DNA from: Gari tellinella
Lineage: Eukaryota > Mollusca > Bivalvia > Cardiida > Psammobiidae
NCBI GenBank assembly: GCA_922989275.2
Contig: OV277870.1
Location: 39,552,356-39,616,355, forward strand
Direction: 5' to 3'
Length of the DNA stretch: 64,000 bases
Positions 55,301 to 62,392 of this stretch are shown here, one piece after another. The first letter of the stretch is position 1. Every line of letters starts with the position of its first letter. Made by a program: the position numbers and the translations under genes. Below the pieces are notes generated by a model. That model worked only from the letters and a program-made list of their open reading frames with translations, did not search any database and had not been told where the DNA came from.

Positions 55301-55830
55301 TCCTAACTTAATAAGTAGTTTCACTATAGAATTTGGTTCAGACAAGAGTGAGAAAATGTTGGCTTAGTTCCGTTTACTCCATCTTATCTGGAGTCCTGCT
55401 ACGTTTTTACATTTAGGTCATTTGTTTTCGAAGTACTAGAGCTAGGGTCTTGTAAAACAACTAACATCAGGGTTCCAGATAAGAGGAAGTAAACTGAACA
55501 AATTCAACATTTTCTCACTCATTTCAGAACCAAATCCTATGGTGTTGCTATTCATAAGAATTGTCTCTTCGAGACAATTCTAAAGAGTAGTAACACCATA
55601 GAGTTTAATGTAGAAATAAAGATTTCAGTTTTTGAAATACTCCCCTTATCTGAAACCCTGAAACATATTTCATGCAAAGCTCAAACTGAAAGGTGATAAT
55701 TTATATATTTCTGTGGTTTTCTTTTCAGTGTCCCATTGAGTGGTTTCATTTTGGCTGTGTCGGTCTAACAGCAAAGCCAAAGGGAAAATGGTACTGCCCC
55801 AGATGTACAGAAGAAAGGAAGAAGAAGTGA
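43278..55830 (+). CDS. ING5: ING4/ING5-type inhibitor of growth protein, PHD-finger histone reader (exons joined: 43278-43314, 46407-46478, 47080-47246, 50467-50584, 53762-53852, 54488-54647, 55729-55830)
   Basis: ING4/5 proteins are subunits of HBO1 and MOZ/MORF acetyltransferase complexes and bind H3K4me3 in the nucleus. Using exon 4b, the joined frame gives 248 residues (vertebrate ING4/5 are 240-249). Order: N-terminal ING helical domain ([46 protein letters not shown]), a charged helix ([15 protein letters not shown]), a lysine-rich nuclear localisation region ([18 protein letters not shown]), the linker [19 protein letters not shown], and a PHD finger with ligands CxC, C, C, H, C, CxxC and the cage residues Y, M and W (EWFHF). 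[13 protein letters not shown] and DCPIEWFHF match ING5 better than ING4; in invertebrates one gene normally stands for both. All introns are GT/AG with consistent phases. An alternative exon 4a lies at 49852. Confidence 0.96.
43681..45357. mobile_element. Element Q: 1.68 kb AACGTT-rich DNA element in ING intron 1
   Basis: The ends AGGCCCGTCACACTCAAACG and AGGGCCCATCACACAATAAC (read inward) are inverted. TTTAT occurs at both flanks, so the target duplication may be 5-6 bp. The outer 400 bp on each side are full of AACGTT palindromes. The middle (44160-45150) contains dispersed GACCGGACCC/TTCCCAATCAAAA pieces and no recognisable protein. Confidence 0.65.
45358..45644. other. No repeat assigned, ING intron 1
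   Basis: TAC-CCATTTGAAATTGGTGAA and ACTAATGGGTGACAGTACCC suggest a small worn foldback. Confidence 0.4.
45645..45985. mobile_element. Element J, single arm (copy 2)
   Basis: One arm only, in the same orientation as the right arm of copy 1: CAAGCGTACAGTAGTGGCCA, CCTGTCCCGTTTTCCGAAAA and CTTGTCTCTATATATACC in the same order. It lies in ING intron 1 and has diverged by roughly 15%. Confidence 0.8.
46038..46388. mobile_element. Family H MITE, copy H2, next to ING exon 2
   Basis: TA-CAGCGTTCCCTCTCTACA to GAGAGGGAGCACTG-TA. Hairpin perfect (GACGCCGCGTAACGCGGCGT). It ends 18 nt before exon 2. Confidence 0.9.
46407..46478 (+). CDS. ING5: ING exon 2
   Basis: The acceptor is AATATTTCAG and the donor is CAAG/GTAAGT. 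It encodes [19 protein letters not shown] then DQKAQ. A TA-flanked family H element ends only 18 nt before it. Confidence 0.95.
46862..47059. mobile_element. Family C MITE, copy C8, next to ING exon 3
   Basis: TAGTGG is present at 46856-46861 and 47060-47065, an exact 6-bp duplication. It ends 20 nt before exon 3. Confidence 0.93.
47080..47246 (+). CDS. ING5: ING exon 3
   Basis: The acceptor is GTCATTGCAG and the donor is GAAATG/GTAAAA. It encodes [20 protein letters not shown] through [17 protein letters not shown] and ends in phase 0. A family C element ends 20 nt upstream. Confidence 0.95.
47299..47445. mobile_element. Family C MITE, subfamily copy C9 (right end lost)
   Basis: GAGCTATAAATAAAGAGAGT, then GTTGTGACTACTCATTAGAA, TTGTTGCTTTGCGAAGATTC. 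The loop differs from the main family. Confidence 0.75.
47453..47570. mobile_element. Family C MITE, subfamily copy C10 (left half)
   Basis: Same subfamily and orientation as C9, about 155 bp further; only the left part and start of the loop. Confidence 0.7.
47642..47842. mobile_element. Family A MITE, copy A16 (hairpin deleted)
   Basis: TTAA both sides; the hairpin is reduced to TTAAAGCAGG-TCTGCATTAAG. Confidence 0.85.
47933..48173. mobile_element. Family B MITE, copy B3
   Basis: TA-flanked; hairpin perfect with loop GGGTAACCC. Confidence 0.92.
48398..48554. mobile_element. Family A MITE, right half (A17)
   Basis: CTTTACTTTCAGTCTGCTTT to ATGGGGTAATGGGATAA. Confidence 0.8.
48567..48634. 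repeat. Solitary hairpin module 1
   Basis: GCAAACAGTGTAGACTTTGA, TCAGACAC pairs with GTGTCTGATCAGTCTACACT. GAAGAC/GTCTTC of family E is replaced by GTAGAC/GTCTAC on both arms. Confidence 0.8.
48827..48978. repeat. Family F palindrome, copy F4
   Basis: The best copy: TGGCTCCGAGGTTATAAAGC to GCTTTATAACCTCGGAAGCC, centre TTTGAGCCTAGGCTCAAA. Confidence 0.92.
49233..49485. mobile_element. Family A MITE, copy A18
   Basis: Left end worn (ATAACCAGTTACCCC); right TTAA present; loop GCGTCTTAAGGCCC is now mismatched. Confidence 0.88.
49522..49690. mobile_element. Family C MITE, copy C11 with collapsed palindrome
   Basis: CAGGGCTTCAGATAAGGGGA to TATCTGGAGCCCTG. The palindrome is cut to ACTCATTAGAATCGTAGTAA, so one arm and the loop are gone. 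Confidence 0.88.
49692..49835. repeat. Family F palindrome, copy F5, next to ING exon 4a
   Basis: CTCCAAGGTTATA to TATAACATTGGAG, starting 1 bp after C11 and ending 16 nt before exon 4a. Confidence 0.9.
49852..49951 (+). CDS. ING5: ING alternative exon 4a (tandem duplicate of exon 4)
   Basis: After CATCTGTCAG the frame reads [19 protein letters not shown] then [14 protein letters not shown], clearly homologous to exon 4b ([19 protein letters not shown]). It starts in phase 0. Cutting at ATAA/GTTGGT gives 100 bases and leaves phase 1, exactly as exon 4b does (118 bases); the other possible donor, 4 bases later, would not fit exon 5. The acceptor lacks a polypyrimidine tract, and a palindromic repeat (family F) ends 16 nt upstream. 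It could be an active alternative exon or a fading duplicate. Confidence 0.7.
49975..50285 (+). repeat. Degenerate tandem repeat in ING intron after exon 4a
   Basis: ATACTGACATGTTTTGGTGG, C/TCTGTCACCTGTTATA(G) recurs five or six times with unit about 50 bp. Confidence 0.8.
50467..50584 (+). CDS. ING5: ING exon 4b (canonical version)
   Basis: The acceptor is TTTTGTTAAG and the donor is TCAA/GTGTGT. It encodes [19 protein letters not shown] followed by a charged stretch ([20 protein letters not shown]). This is the version that matches vertebrate ING4/5 most closely. Confidence 0.92.
50835..51034 (+). repeat. Minisatellite, 26-bp unit, eight copies
   Basis: GTTGACTTTCAGTGTGATAC, TTTTA(C/T/A) starts at 50835, 50861, 50887, 50913, 50939, 50965, 50991 and 51017. 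The only variable site is the base before GTTG. Confidence 0.97.
51188..51391. mobile_element. Family G1 MITE, copy G1b, shares TTAA with A19
   Basis: 204 bp, same length as G1a and nearly identical; hairpin perfect (GACGCCGAGTTACTCGGCGT). Confidence 0.92.
51388..51511. mobile_element. Family A MITE, copy A19 (short)
   Basis: TTAA-CCCCCTTTACCCCATAGT; the hairpin is reduced to GAAGCAGGTTGAAAGAAGGC; ends GGTCATTGGGTAAAGGG. Confidence 0.75.
51706..51970. mobile_element. Family A MITE, copy A20
   Basis: Left TTAA; hairpin with a 7-base insertion in the loop; right end worn. Family B copy B4 starts directly after it. Confidence 0.8.
51973..52222. mobile_element. Family B MITE, copy B4
   Basis: TA-flanked, complete, opposite orientation to B1; loop GGGTAACCC. 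Confidence 0.93.
52335..52512. mobile_element. Family B MITE, worn (B8)
   Basis: CAAACAGTTTAGAACCAGAT, CAGAGGCTGGGTAACC and CATTTTAGTGCATTGCATTT; ends lost. Confidence 0.6.
52610..52882. mobile_element. Family A MITE, copy A21
   Basis: TTAA both sides; loop GTGCCCTAAGGCAC. Confidence 0.88.
52883..53287. other. No repeat assigned, ING intron
   Basis: Nothing recognised beyond ATACATACATACA at about 52955. Confidence 0.45.
53288..53535. mobile_element. Family A MITE, copy A22
   Basis: TTTACCCTTTACTCCAATGT to ACGGGGTAAAGGGTTCAA; loop GTGCCTTAAGGCAC. Confidence 0.87.
53762..53852 (+). CDS. ING5: ING exon 5 (nuclear localisation region)
   Basis: The acceptor is TTTTCTTACAG and the donor is AAGT/GTATGT. 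It encodes [20 protein letters not shown] then [10 protein letters not shown]. The donor was chosen because phase 2 is required to avoid a TGA at the start of exon 6. Confidence 0.9.
53901..54099. mobile_element. Family C MITE, copy C12
   Basis: Complete and starts 48 nt after the exon 5 donor. No exact target duplication (AAAATT / AATAAA). Confidence 0.88.
54488..54647 (+). CDS. ING5: ING exon 6 (first half of PHD finger)
   Basis: The acceptor is ATTCACCAG and the donor is GAT/GTAAGT. It encodes [19 protein letters not shown], then [19 protein letters not shown] and [15 protein letters not shown]. Confidence 0.96.
54920..55108. mobile_element. Family M remnant with module 2 hairpin (M3/A23)
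   Basis: The hairpin AAAGCAGGTTGAAAGTAAAG is at 54977; the right side ends AAATGGCAGCCCTG as in M1; the left M end was not found. Confidence 0.65.
55210..55398. mobile_element. Family C MITE, copy C13
   Basis: CAGGGCTCCAGGAAAGGGGA to TATCTGGAGTCCTG; second palindrome arm worn. Confidence 0.83.
55468..55660. mobile_element. Family C MITE, copy C14
   Basis: TAACAT / AAACAT at the flanks, a worn 6-bp duplication. It ends 68 nt before ING exon 7. Confidence 0.88.
55729..55830 (+). CDS. ING5: ING exon 7 (second half of PHD finger, stop)
   Basis: The acceptor is TTCTTTTCAG. It encodes [26 protein letters not shown] and a basic tail EERKKK-TGA. The 3' UTR contains a family I element soon after the stop. 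Confidence 0.96.
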   Translation, partial: CPIEWFHFGCVGLTAKPKGKWYCPRCTEERKKK

Positions 55831-55903
55831 CAGGACTAGATAGAGAGATAGGAAACAAATAAGAATGACTGTGGATCTGATGTAGATGAGCATAGAGAGA
55901 TCT

Positions 55904-56108
55904 GGGGCCCGTTTTACTAAACAACTTACGCAAAAATTTTGCGCAAGTCAAAATCGTTTAACTCTTATTTTTCGATCATAAACGTTAGCACGTCCTCTGA
56001 TCTGGCTATTTGCTGTTTGTAGCAAGTGATAATAAGAAATATAAACTAAAATTTAAAATTTTTACTTACGCAAAAAAATTGCGTAAGTAGTTTAGTAAAA
56101 CGGGCCCC
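55904..56108. mobile_element. Family I-like MITE, copy I4, in ING 3' UTR
   Basis: GGGGCCCGTTTTACTAAACA and its complement; subterminal ACTTACGCAAAAATTTTGCG. It sits 73 nt after the stop and is flanked by a 26-28 bp direct repeat (55878-55903, 56109-56136). Confidence 0.85.
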
Positions 56109-56219
56109 TGATGTAGATGAGCATAGAGAGAGATCTGGAGTGACTGTAAATTATAATGGGCATCAAATCAATAGGGCAGATTTAAGCACAAATGAAATCA
56201 AACATACATCAAACTTGTC

Positions 56220-56444
56220 TTAACTGATTCAACCCTGGAACTTTTGATGGACAATTCTAGTTTCCAATATACTATAGTCTTGTCCATTACGACTATTAAG
56301 GGTGGTCTTCTGCAATGTATTGCAAAATTGCAAACAGTGCAGACTCTGATCAGAGTTTGCACTGTAAGCATAGGACAAGAGTACTTTTTGCAGGTAAGCT
56401 GATTGTCCATGATGTAAGATCCTCGCTAGGGTTGAATGGGTTAA
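56220..56444. mobile_element. Family E MITE, worn copy E5
   Basis: TTAA on both sides; hairpin GCAAACAGTGCAGACTCTGA, TCAGAGTTTGCACTG lacks its middle. Confidence 0.75.
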
Positions 56445-56477
56445 GCAGATGCTCCTTGCAAAAGCATGTTGATCTTT

Positions 56478-56577
56478 AAAGACAGGTCACTGCTTAATGC
56501 ATCCCAAAAGTAAAGCAGAAAGCTCCTGTAGGAGCTTTCTGCTTTACTTTTATCCTGCATTAAGCTGTTACATGCAA
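56478..56577. repeat. Family D hairpin (D16)
   Basis: TTTAAAGACAGGTCACTGCT, TAATGCATCCC and AGTAAAGCAGAAAGCTCC-TGTA-complement. GCAGAA is followed by AAAGC as in D, but TAAAGC as in A. Confidence 0.85.
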
Positions 56578-56687
56578 CTGTTAAAGACAAGTTTGACCGT
56601 AAATAAGAATTGCACAAGCTGTATTCAATATAATCAACATTTAAGCCTTTTTAAGTGGCTATTTTAATGCATGGATATTCTTTCAGA

Positions 56688-56765
56688 CAGGTGGTACTTT
56701 AATGCAGGATAACAACCAATGCCAAAATCTACCTGCATTACTTTTGACCTGCATTAAACAATGCT
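56688..56765. repeat. Family D hairpin, worn (D17)
   Basis: GACAGGTGGTACTTTAATGC, AGGATAACAACCAATGCC against GCATTACTTTTGACCTGCAT. Confidence 0.65.
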
Positions 56766-57222
56766 TTAAAATTTCTGCATCACTTAAATAATCTTTAAAG
56801 CCACCATCTGTCTAAATTGCTCATGTATTGTCATTGAATTACTGCTAAACCTAAGTTAGTCAGTATAGAATAATCTGGTTCAATTAGATCTGATTATAGA
56901 GTTAATCCTCATTGAACAAGTTTGTTTATTTAAGTTCTATTTTATGTAACGAATGCAATGCATTGGAATTTTTCTCACACAATTTTGTTAAGTAATGCTA
57001 AGATGGCATGTAACGATTGCAAGTCCAAACACAGTTTTGTACGGAGTTGGATATCAGCCTTTAAAAATAAGAAAAGCATGTCACAGAATAGGGCTCAAGC
57101 AGTTACAGTGTCAAAATACTACTAGATAAATTAATACATTAAAACCAATGTACAGTGGCAAAATGAAAAATATGCTTGACAAAAGTTATGTACAAGTCTT
57201 TTATTTCATGCGTGGAAATTTT
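56766..57222. other. No gene recognised downstream of ING
   Basis: AT-rich, no element ends seen. AATAAA at 57801 is the first clear candidate poly(A) signal but is 2 kb after the ING stop. Confidence 0.4.
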
Positions 57223-57312
57223 TGAAGACTGCTTAATGCATGACAAAAGAAATGCAGAAATCTCCCATGGGAGCTCTCTTCATTAATTTTGTCCTGCATT
57301 TAGCTGTCTCTT
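57223..57312. repeat. Family D hairpin (D18)
   Basis: GACTGCTTAATGCATGACAA, AAGAAATGCAGAAATCTCCC and a partly matching right arm. Confidence 0.75.
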
Positions 57313-57483
57313 TTCTAAATGACTGTCATTTCATCTTATTTTTATGTCAGCTAATCACAAGCTGTACTTTACAGAGAACAACCTGAGAGGGACTGAAAAC
57401 AAGATGTCAAATTGACATTTAACATGGGAAAAAATCAAGATAAAAAAAAAGAAGAAATTATTGAGCAAATGTTATTAAAATTT

Positions 57484-57576
57484 GAAGAGCATTTGCTCAA
57501 ATCTGACCAATCTGTATTGTCTAATGCTTAAGAATGATCCCGGACTCAACTAGATAACTCTAAAACCTTGGGTGTA
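57484..57576. repeat. Family F half-palindrome (F6)
   Basis: GAGCATTTGCTCAAATCTGA, CCAATC..GCTTAAGAATGATCC and GACTCAACT; left arm lost. Confidence 0.7.
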
Positions 57577-57837
57577 GGTGTTAACTGTACACTTGTTTTA
57601 ACAGTTTATGTTTTGGCCTAATTGTAAGATTGATATGATCTAGATTATTTGAATATAAGAGCGATGCATGAGTTAATATAAACTATGTCTTGGCAGATAT
57701 TGTGATATGATTTTAAGTGCTTGTGTTTGTGTATGACTGTTCATTATTTACAGAGATTCTAAGACGACTAACAGAGGAATTTAGTACACCATAACGAGAA
57801 AATAAATTGATTATTGCTTATGTAAGGTCCTTTATGT

Positions 57838-57922
57838 ATATGCCATACCCTATGGCGTGACAAGTCATAAGCATCGCAAAGCAACAATTTTAATGATTAG
57901 TCACACCATAAGATTTGGTGGT
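57838..57922. repeat. Family C core (C15), GCAAAGCAAC loop subfamily
   Basis: ACCCTATGGCGTGACAAGTC and GATTAGTCACACCATAAGAT around the C9-type loop. Confidence 0.65.
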
Positions 57923-57931
57923 GGACCTGTT

Positions 57932-58154
57932 TTAAGCCATTACTCTATAGCCTGTTTATAGTTTTGAAGAAATGTGACAATTTAAAGCAGGCTGAAAGTA
58001 AAGAAGAATGCGGCTAAAGGTGCATTCTGCTTTACTTTCAGCCTGTTTTAAGATATTATCTGCTAGGGTATAGACACTATTTTTGGACCTATTTTCTACA
58101 GTGGAGGAATAAATTAGAGGTGTAAAAAGGCATATTTTTGGGGTAATAGGTTAA
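57932..58154. mobile_element. Family A MITE, copy A24
   Basis: TTAA both sides; hairpin loop GCGGCTAAAGGTGC. Confidence 0.87.
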
Positions 58155-58212
58155 ACATCCACCTATTAGAATGCAGGACAAGTTCCTGTGACTGAACAAA
58201 AAGTAACCACAC

Positions 58213-58454
58213 TTAACCCACTACTCCATACATGGCACTTTTTGCAACTTTAATTATTTCTACACAATAAAAAATATTTTCCACCTTGCAAGTCTTGAAT
58301 TACAGATATTCCCAGTCTATTTCCACATGGTAGCTTAAAGCAGGTTGAAAGTAAAGCAGAATGTGCCTTAAGGCACATTCTGCCTTACTTTCAAATTGCT
58401 TCAAGTAGTATCTTGTCTTCAAAACAAGAAACAAGCCACGGGGTAATGGGTTAA
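58213..58454. mobile_element. Family A MITE, copy A25, inside remains of another copy
   Basis: TTAA both sides. The following GGCGCTTTTATGGGGAAAAG is the right end of a second family A copy, so A25 probably inserted into it. Confidence 0.85.
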
Positions 58455-58494
58455 GGCGCTTTTATGGGGAAAAGTGTTGAATAGTTTTTCTGGT

Positions 58495-58713
58495 TTAACC
58501 CATTACTACATACATGTAGATACATTTGTTTACGCCAATTTATATAGTCTTGAATATGTATCATACATATTTTCTATATTCTAGAAGATGGTAGCTTAAA
58601 GTAGGGTGAAAGTAAAGCAGAATATGCCTTAAGGCACATTCTGCTTTTCTTCAATCCTGATCTAAGTGGTAACCTATCTTCAAAATTAGAAACAGGCTTA
58701 GGGATAAAGGTAA
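58495..58713. mobile_element. Family A MITE, copy A26
   Basis: TTAA left; right end worn (CTTAGGGATAAAGGTAAA). Confidence 0.82.
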
Positions 58714-58752
58714 ATATGGTAAAAGAGGTGAACTACCAACAGTTTAAATATT

Positions 58753-59003
58753 TTAACCTATTACCCCATAGCCATCTTCTTATTTTGAAGACAGACAACC
58801 ACTTAAAGCAGGTTGAAAGTTAAGCAGAATGCACCTAAAGGTGAATTCTGCTTTACTTTCAGCCTGCTTTTAGCTACCATCTGCTAAGATTTATAAACTA
58901 TATCTTATAGTACATATCTATGACAATATAAATTGGAACTATTTTCCTCATAGAAGGAATAAATTTTAGACGTAAAAAGGCTAATTTATGGGGTATTTGG
59001 TTA
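58753..59003. mobile_element. Family A MITE, copy A27
   Basis: TTAA left; loop GCACCTAAAGGTG(A), one mismatch; right end GGGGTATTTGGTTA. Confidence 0.85.
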
Positions 59004-59464
59004 TGGGATGTTTTAGAGAGTTTGTACTGTAAAGTGATAGAATAAAATATAGCTGATGACACATTTGACATTGGTGTTGAAAATGTCATTATTTATCGCG
59101 AGCATTTGGAATGCACAATTCATCAAGATAATTATGCGTTTAAATGTTTAAAATTTTCTTCATCACGGTTGTTATGAAATTAAGAAAATAATTATGATTG
59201 ATAGCATAATTGGGCAAAAAATGTAAGTTTTTTTTTCTTCTCTTTCTTCAAAGTCGTTCGCCAAACGTAAAGCCAAGAGTTGTGAATGCTCTCTTATGAT
59301 TGGTTAATAGGTGTCAGGTGACCTTTGAGGTCTATCTGCTAATGGATGTGTTCAACAAAACCTTGAATTTATACAGCCTATATCTGAAATTAAGAAATTA
59401 ATGTTCTATCAACCTTGTGTTATGCGACCACTTATTGAAAAAGCATGTTGATTGATTAAACGAG
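59004..59464. other. No gene recognised
   Basis: AT-rich DNA with no repeat ends. Confidence 0.45.
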
Positions 59465-59532
59465 TGGACTGTTTAATTCAGGACCAAATTACTACAGACA
59501 GCTTTCTGCATTTCTTTTGTCATGAGTAAACT
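59465..59532. repeat. Family D hairpin, degenerate (D19)
   Basis: GTTTAATTCAGGACCAAATT, ACTACAGACAGCTTTCTGCA; loop region deleted. Confidence 0.5.
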
Positions 59533-59544
59533 CACGCGCCACTG

Positions 59545-59755
59545 AAATTTCAAAGACAATTCTAGTTTCAACTTAAGTCTAGTCCATTTTTTTTTGCAGA
59601 TTTAGGTTTGTTTTATGCAATGTTTTTGAAAATTACATATAGTGCAGACCCTGATCAGAGGGCTTCAACAGGAGCCCTATGATCTTGGTCTACACTGTTT
59701 ACATAGGACAAATGTACTTTTCACTAGTACTAATGCATGATGTATGGGACATTAG
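59545..59755. mobile_element. Family E MITE, worn copy E6
   Basis: CAATTCTAGTTTCAACTTAA, hairpin CAGTGCAGACCCTGATCAGA, GGGCTTCAACAGGAGCCCTA; ends worn. Confidence 0.75.
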
Positions 59756-59801
59756 ACATTCATTTGTTAAGTGACCACTTATTGAAAAAGCATATTGATT
59801 G

Positions 59802-59893
59802 ATTAATGGGTGTTCAATGCAGGACACAATTAATGCAACAAGATCCTATAGGAGCTTTCTGCATTACTTTGTCATGCATTAACATGCAACCTG
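59802..59893. repeat. Family D hairpin (D20)
   Basis: TTCAATGCAGGACACAATTA, ATGCAACAAGATCC-TATA-GGAGCTTTCTGCATTAC. Confidence 0.75.
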
Positions 59894-60024
59894 TTCTAAA
59901 GATTACTTACAGGTTATTTTCAATGGTAGTTTAAGCAATATTGACTTTTAAATGAGGTAAAACTATGAGAATGTATCTTCAAATATTTCACAGTGTAACA
60001 TTACAAGCTGCAGGGGAATGCTTT

Positions 60025-60230
60025 GAGAGCTCCAGATAAGGGGAGTATTTAAAAAACTAAAATCTTTATTTCTGCTTTAAACCTTATGGTGTCACTACTC
60101 ATTAGAATCGTCTCGGAGAATCGTCTCGAAGAGACGATTCTAATGAGTAGTAACACCATAGGATTTTATGCTAAAATAAGTGAATTTTTTTTGGATTTGT
60201 GCAGTTTACTCCCTCTCATCTGGAGCCCTG
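60025..60230. mobile_element. Family C MITE, copy C16 (6-bp duplication)
   Basis: TGCTTT at 60019-60024 and 60231-60236. The palindrome arm carries a partial duplication (TCGTCTCGGAGAATCGTCTC). Confidence 0.92.
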
Positions 60231-60291
60231 TGCTTTGAAGGTGCACAGGGTCTTTGACTTATATAGTGATAAAGATAATTGAAATGGTTTG

Positions 60292-60518
60292 TCAACCCAT
60301 TACTCCATTTAATACATCTTTTTATGCCTTTAATTTATTGCTGCATTGAAAACAATAGTTCCACTTTATACCATCATGAATATGCACCTTAATAAATATT
60401 TTTTAGAACCTAGCAGATGGTAGCCAAAGCATGCTGAAAGTAAAGCAGAATGGGCCTTCAAGGCCATTCTGCTTTATTTCCAACCTGCTTTAAGTGGTCA
60501 CCTGTCCTCAAACCTAGA
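60292..60518. mobile_element. Family A MITE, copy A28 (right end lost)
   Basis: CAACCCATTACTCCATTTAA; loop GGGCCTTCAAGGCC (paired change). The right side runs into a family C-like GAGAGGATTCTAATGAGTAG. Confidence 0.83.
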
Positions 60519-60898
60519 GAGGATTCTAATGAGTAGTTATCCTTGAGAATTTGGTAGAGACTTGAAAAATCAGATTACCACTGTCTATTGTGGAGTCTTG
60601 CATATAGGCTGTATAAAATGATTGTTTTGTCTAATGTGTGGTTGATTGTATACAAACGCATGTAAGTTCAACTTAGATGTGTTTTATTCCTGTCTGTCTG
60701 TTTTGTACATATTGGAGATTTTTAAACAAGGATTACACATTTGTTATTGTTAGTAAAATGTCATGAGGGGTTGAGAAGAGAGGGTGGCATATTTTTGTAC
60801 TACAAGCAATGCAATTGTAGGGGAAGTCAAGAAATGTGCATGAAGTTAGTGAACCGGTATGTTCATTGTCAAAAATAATGAGACTGACCAATGTTTAG
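60519..60898. other. No gene recognised
   Basis: AT-rich intergenic DNA. Confidence 0.45.
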
Positions 60899-61261
60899 TA
60901 CAGCACTCCCTCTCTACAACAACACCCAATGGGAGGAAAAGATTGTGTGCATTGTTCGGATGGAGTCGTTATAGGGAGGGAAATTATCTTACATTTACAA
61001 ACAGCTTGATTCCAGATCAGACGCCGCGTTACGCGGCATCTGATCTGGATTCAAGCTGTTTGTCACTCATCATTAAGTTTGTTTCTGTCAAAATGTTCAT
61101 TATGTAACTTTGAGAAAAACAGCAAACTACAATTTTAAGCAAACAACATTGCAGCCGTGAATAGGTTAGACATGATTGTCTTGTTTGGGGGAAGAGTGGC
61201 AATCGTTGTTGTAAGGAGGGAATCTTTATTGGGAGGGCAGTTGTAGGGAGGGAGCACTGTA
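60899..61261. mobile_element. Family H MITE, copy H3
   Basis: TA-CAGCACTCCCTCTCTACA to GTAGGGAGGGAGCACTG-TA; hairpin AAACAGCTTGATTCCAGATC. Confidence 0.9.
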
Positions 61262-61377
61262 AATGGTCTGGATTTAAATTTGTTGTCAAGACCCTTTCCT
61301 CGGTAGCCATGAGTGCAAATTGCCTATATTAAATAGATGCAGAATAAATGATTAAATTATACTGTAGCTCTGTATGT

Positions 61378-61470
61378 GAGGCTGTTGGCTTATGGCAGGA
61401 TGAAAATGAGAGCAGAAAGCTCCTACTGGAGCTTTCTGCTTTCCTTTCACCCTGCTTTAAGCTTTAACCT
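61378..61470. repeat. Family D hairpin (D21)
   Basis: TTATGGCAGGATGAAAATGA, GAGCAGAAAGCTCC-TACT-complement CTTTCCTTTCACCCTGC. Confidence 0.8.
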
Positions 61471-61543
61471 ATTATATCAATACTGAATCCTTATTTTAGC
61501 GCAGTAAACAGACAGAGAGAAGGGTTTTCATATGGCATTTAGT

Positions 61544-61797
61544 TACAGTGGAGAATCTGTTATTCTTTCCCGTTTAAACGCAAACGTACGCAAAGCACTA
61601 AAACGTAGAAAAGTACAACTTTTTAACATTTCTGATAATTCATGTTTATCTAGGTGGCAAACAGTTTGGAGCCTGATCAGACCCCGGGTTACCCGGCGTC
61701 TGATCTGGCTCCAAACTGTTTGTACTGCAAATAATAGTTTTAGCGTAAACGAGTTTATTGGGAAAGAATAACGTTCTCTCCACTGTAGAGATGTAGG
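61544..61797. mobile_element. Family B MITE, copy B5
   Basis: TA-flanked, complete, same orientation as B1; loop GGGTTACCC with one mismatch in the stem (GACCCCGGG). Confidence 0.92.
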
Positions 61798-62136
61798 TAG
61801 AGCTCTTCAGGTGCTTTTATTGAGGAAAGAGTAAATAAATAATTTATTCATAAATACAGGTCTGCAGTAAATGTGGGAAATTTAACAATTAACAGTTGGT
61901 ATTTATAACTTTAGTATCAGATTTTTAGATGGCACAATGTTTGAAGTATTTATTACGGTATTTTACATTCTATTAAAAAAAGCTGAAATAATATATGATA
62001 GCCATATGCATAGCTATACCTTAAGTTATACCTTGGGAAATTGTTTTCGTTATTTTAACCATGACTTATTACATAACAGTGAAACTTATGTACAGAGACC
62101 ACTCAATTTAGAATTATGGTGTTCTCGTAAGACAGA
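61798..62136. other. No gene recognised
   Basis: An open frame at 61937-62227 runs into the D22 hairpin and has no domain. Confidence 0.45.
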
Positions 62137-62222
62137 CTTATGCTTAATGCAGATCAAAAGTAATGCGGAAAGCTTCTTTAGGAACTTTCTGCATTACTTT
62201 TGTCCTGCATTTAGCAATCACC
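62137..62222. repeat. Family D hairpin (D22)
   Basis: GCTTAATGCAGATCAAAAGT, AATGCGGAAAGCTTC and complement, ending GCAATCACC. Confidence 0.82.
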
Positions 62223-62392
62223 TATAAAACTGCAATTTTCTCTCTGTTTGATAGGCGAACAGAAGTTTTACTGTAATAAAATAACTTTTAAAAAAAAGTT
62301 TTTTTTTCATGGTATTGATTGATCGATAAATTTTATATGCATAGATACCACCCATATAGATTTACTGTGCAGACTGCATATTTAAACCTCCT

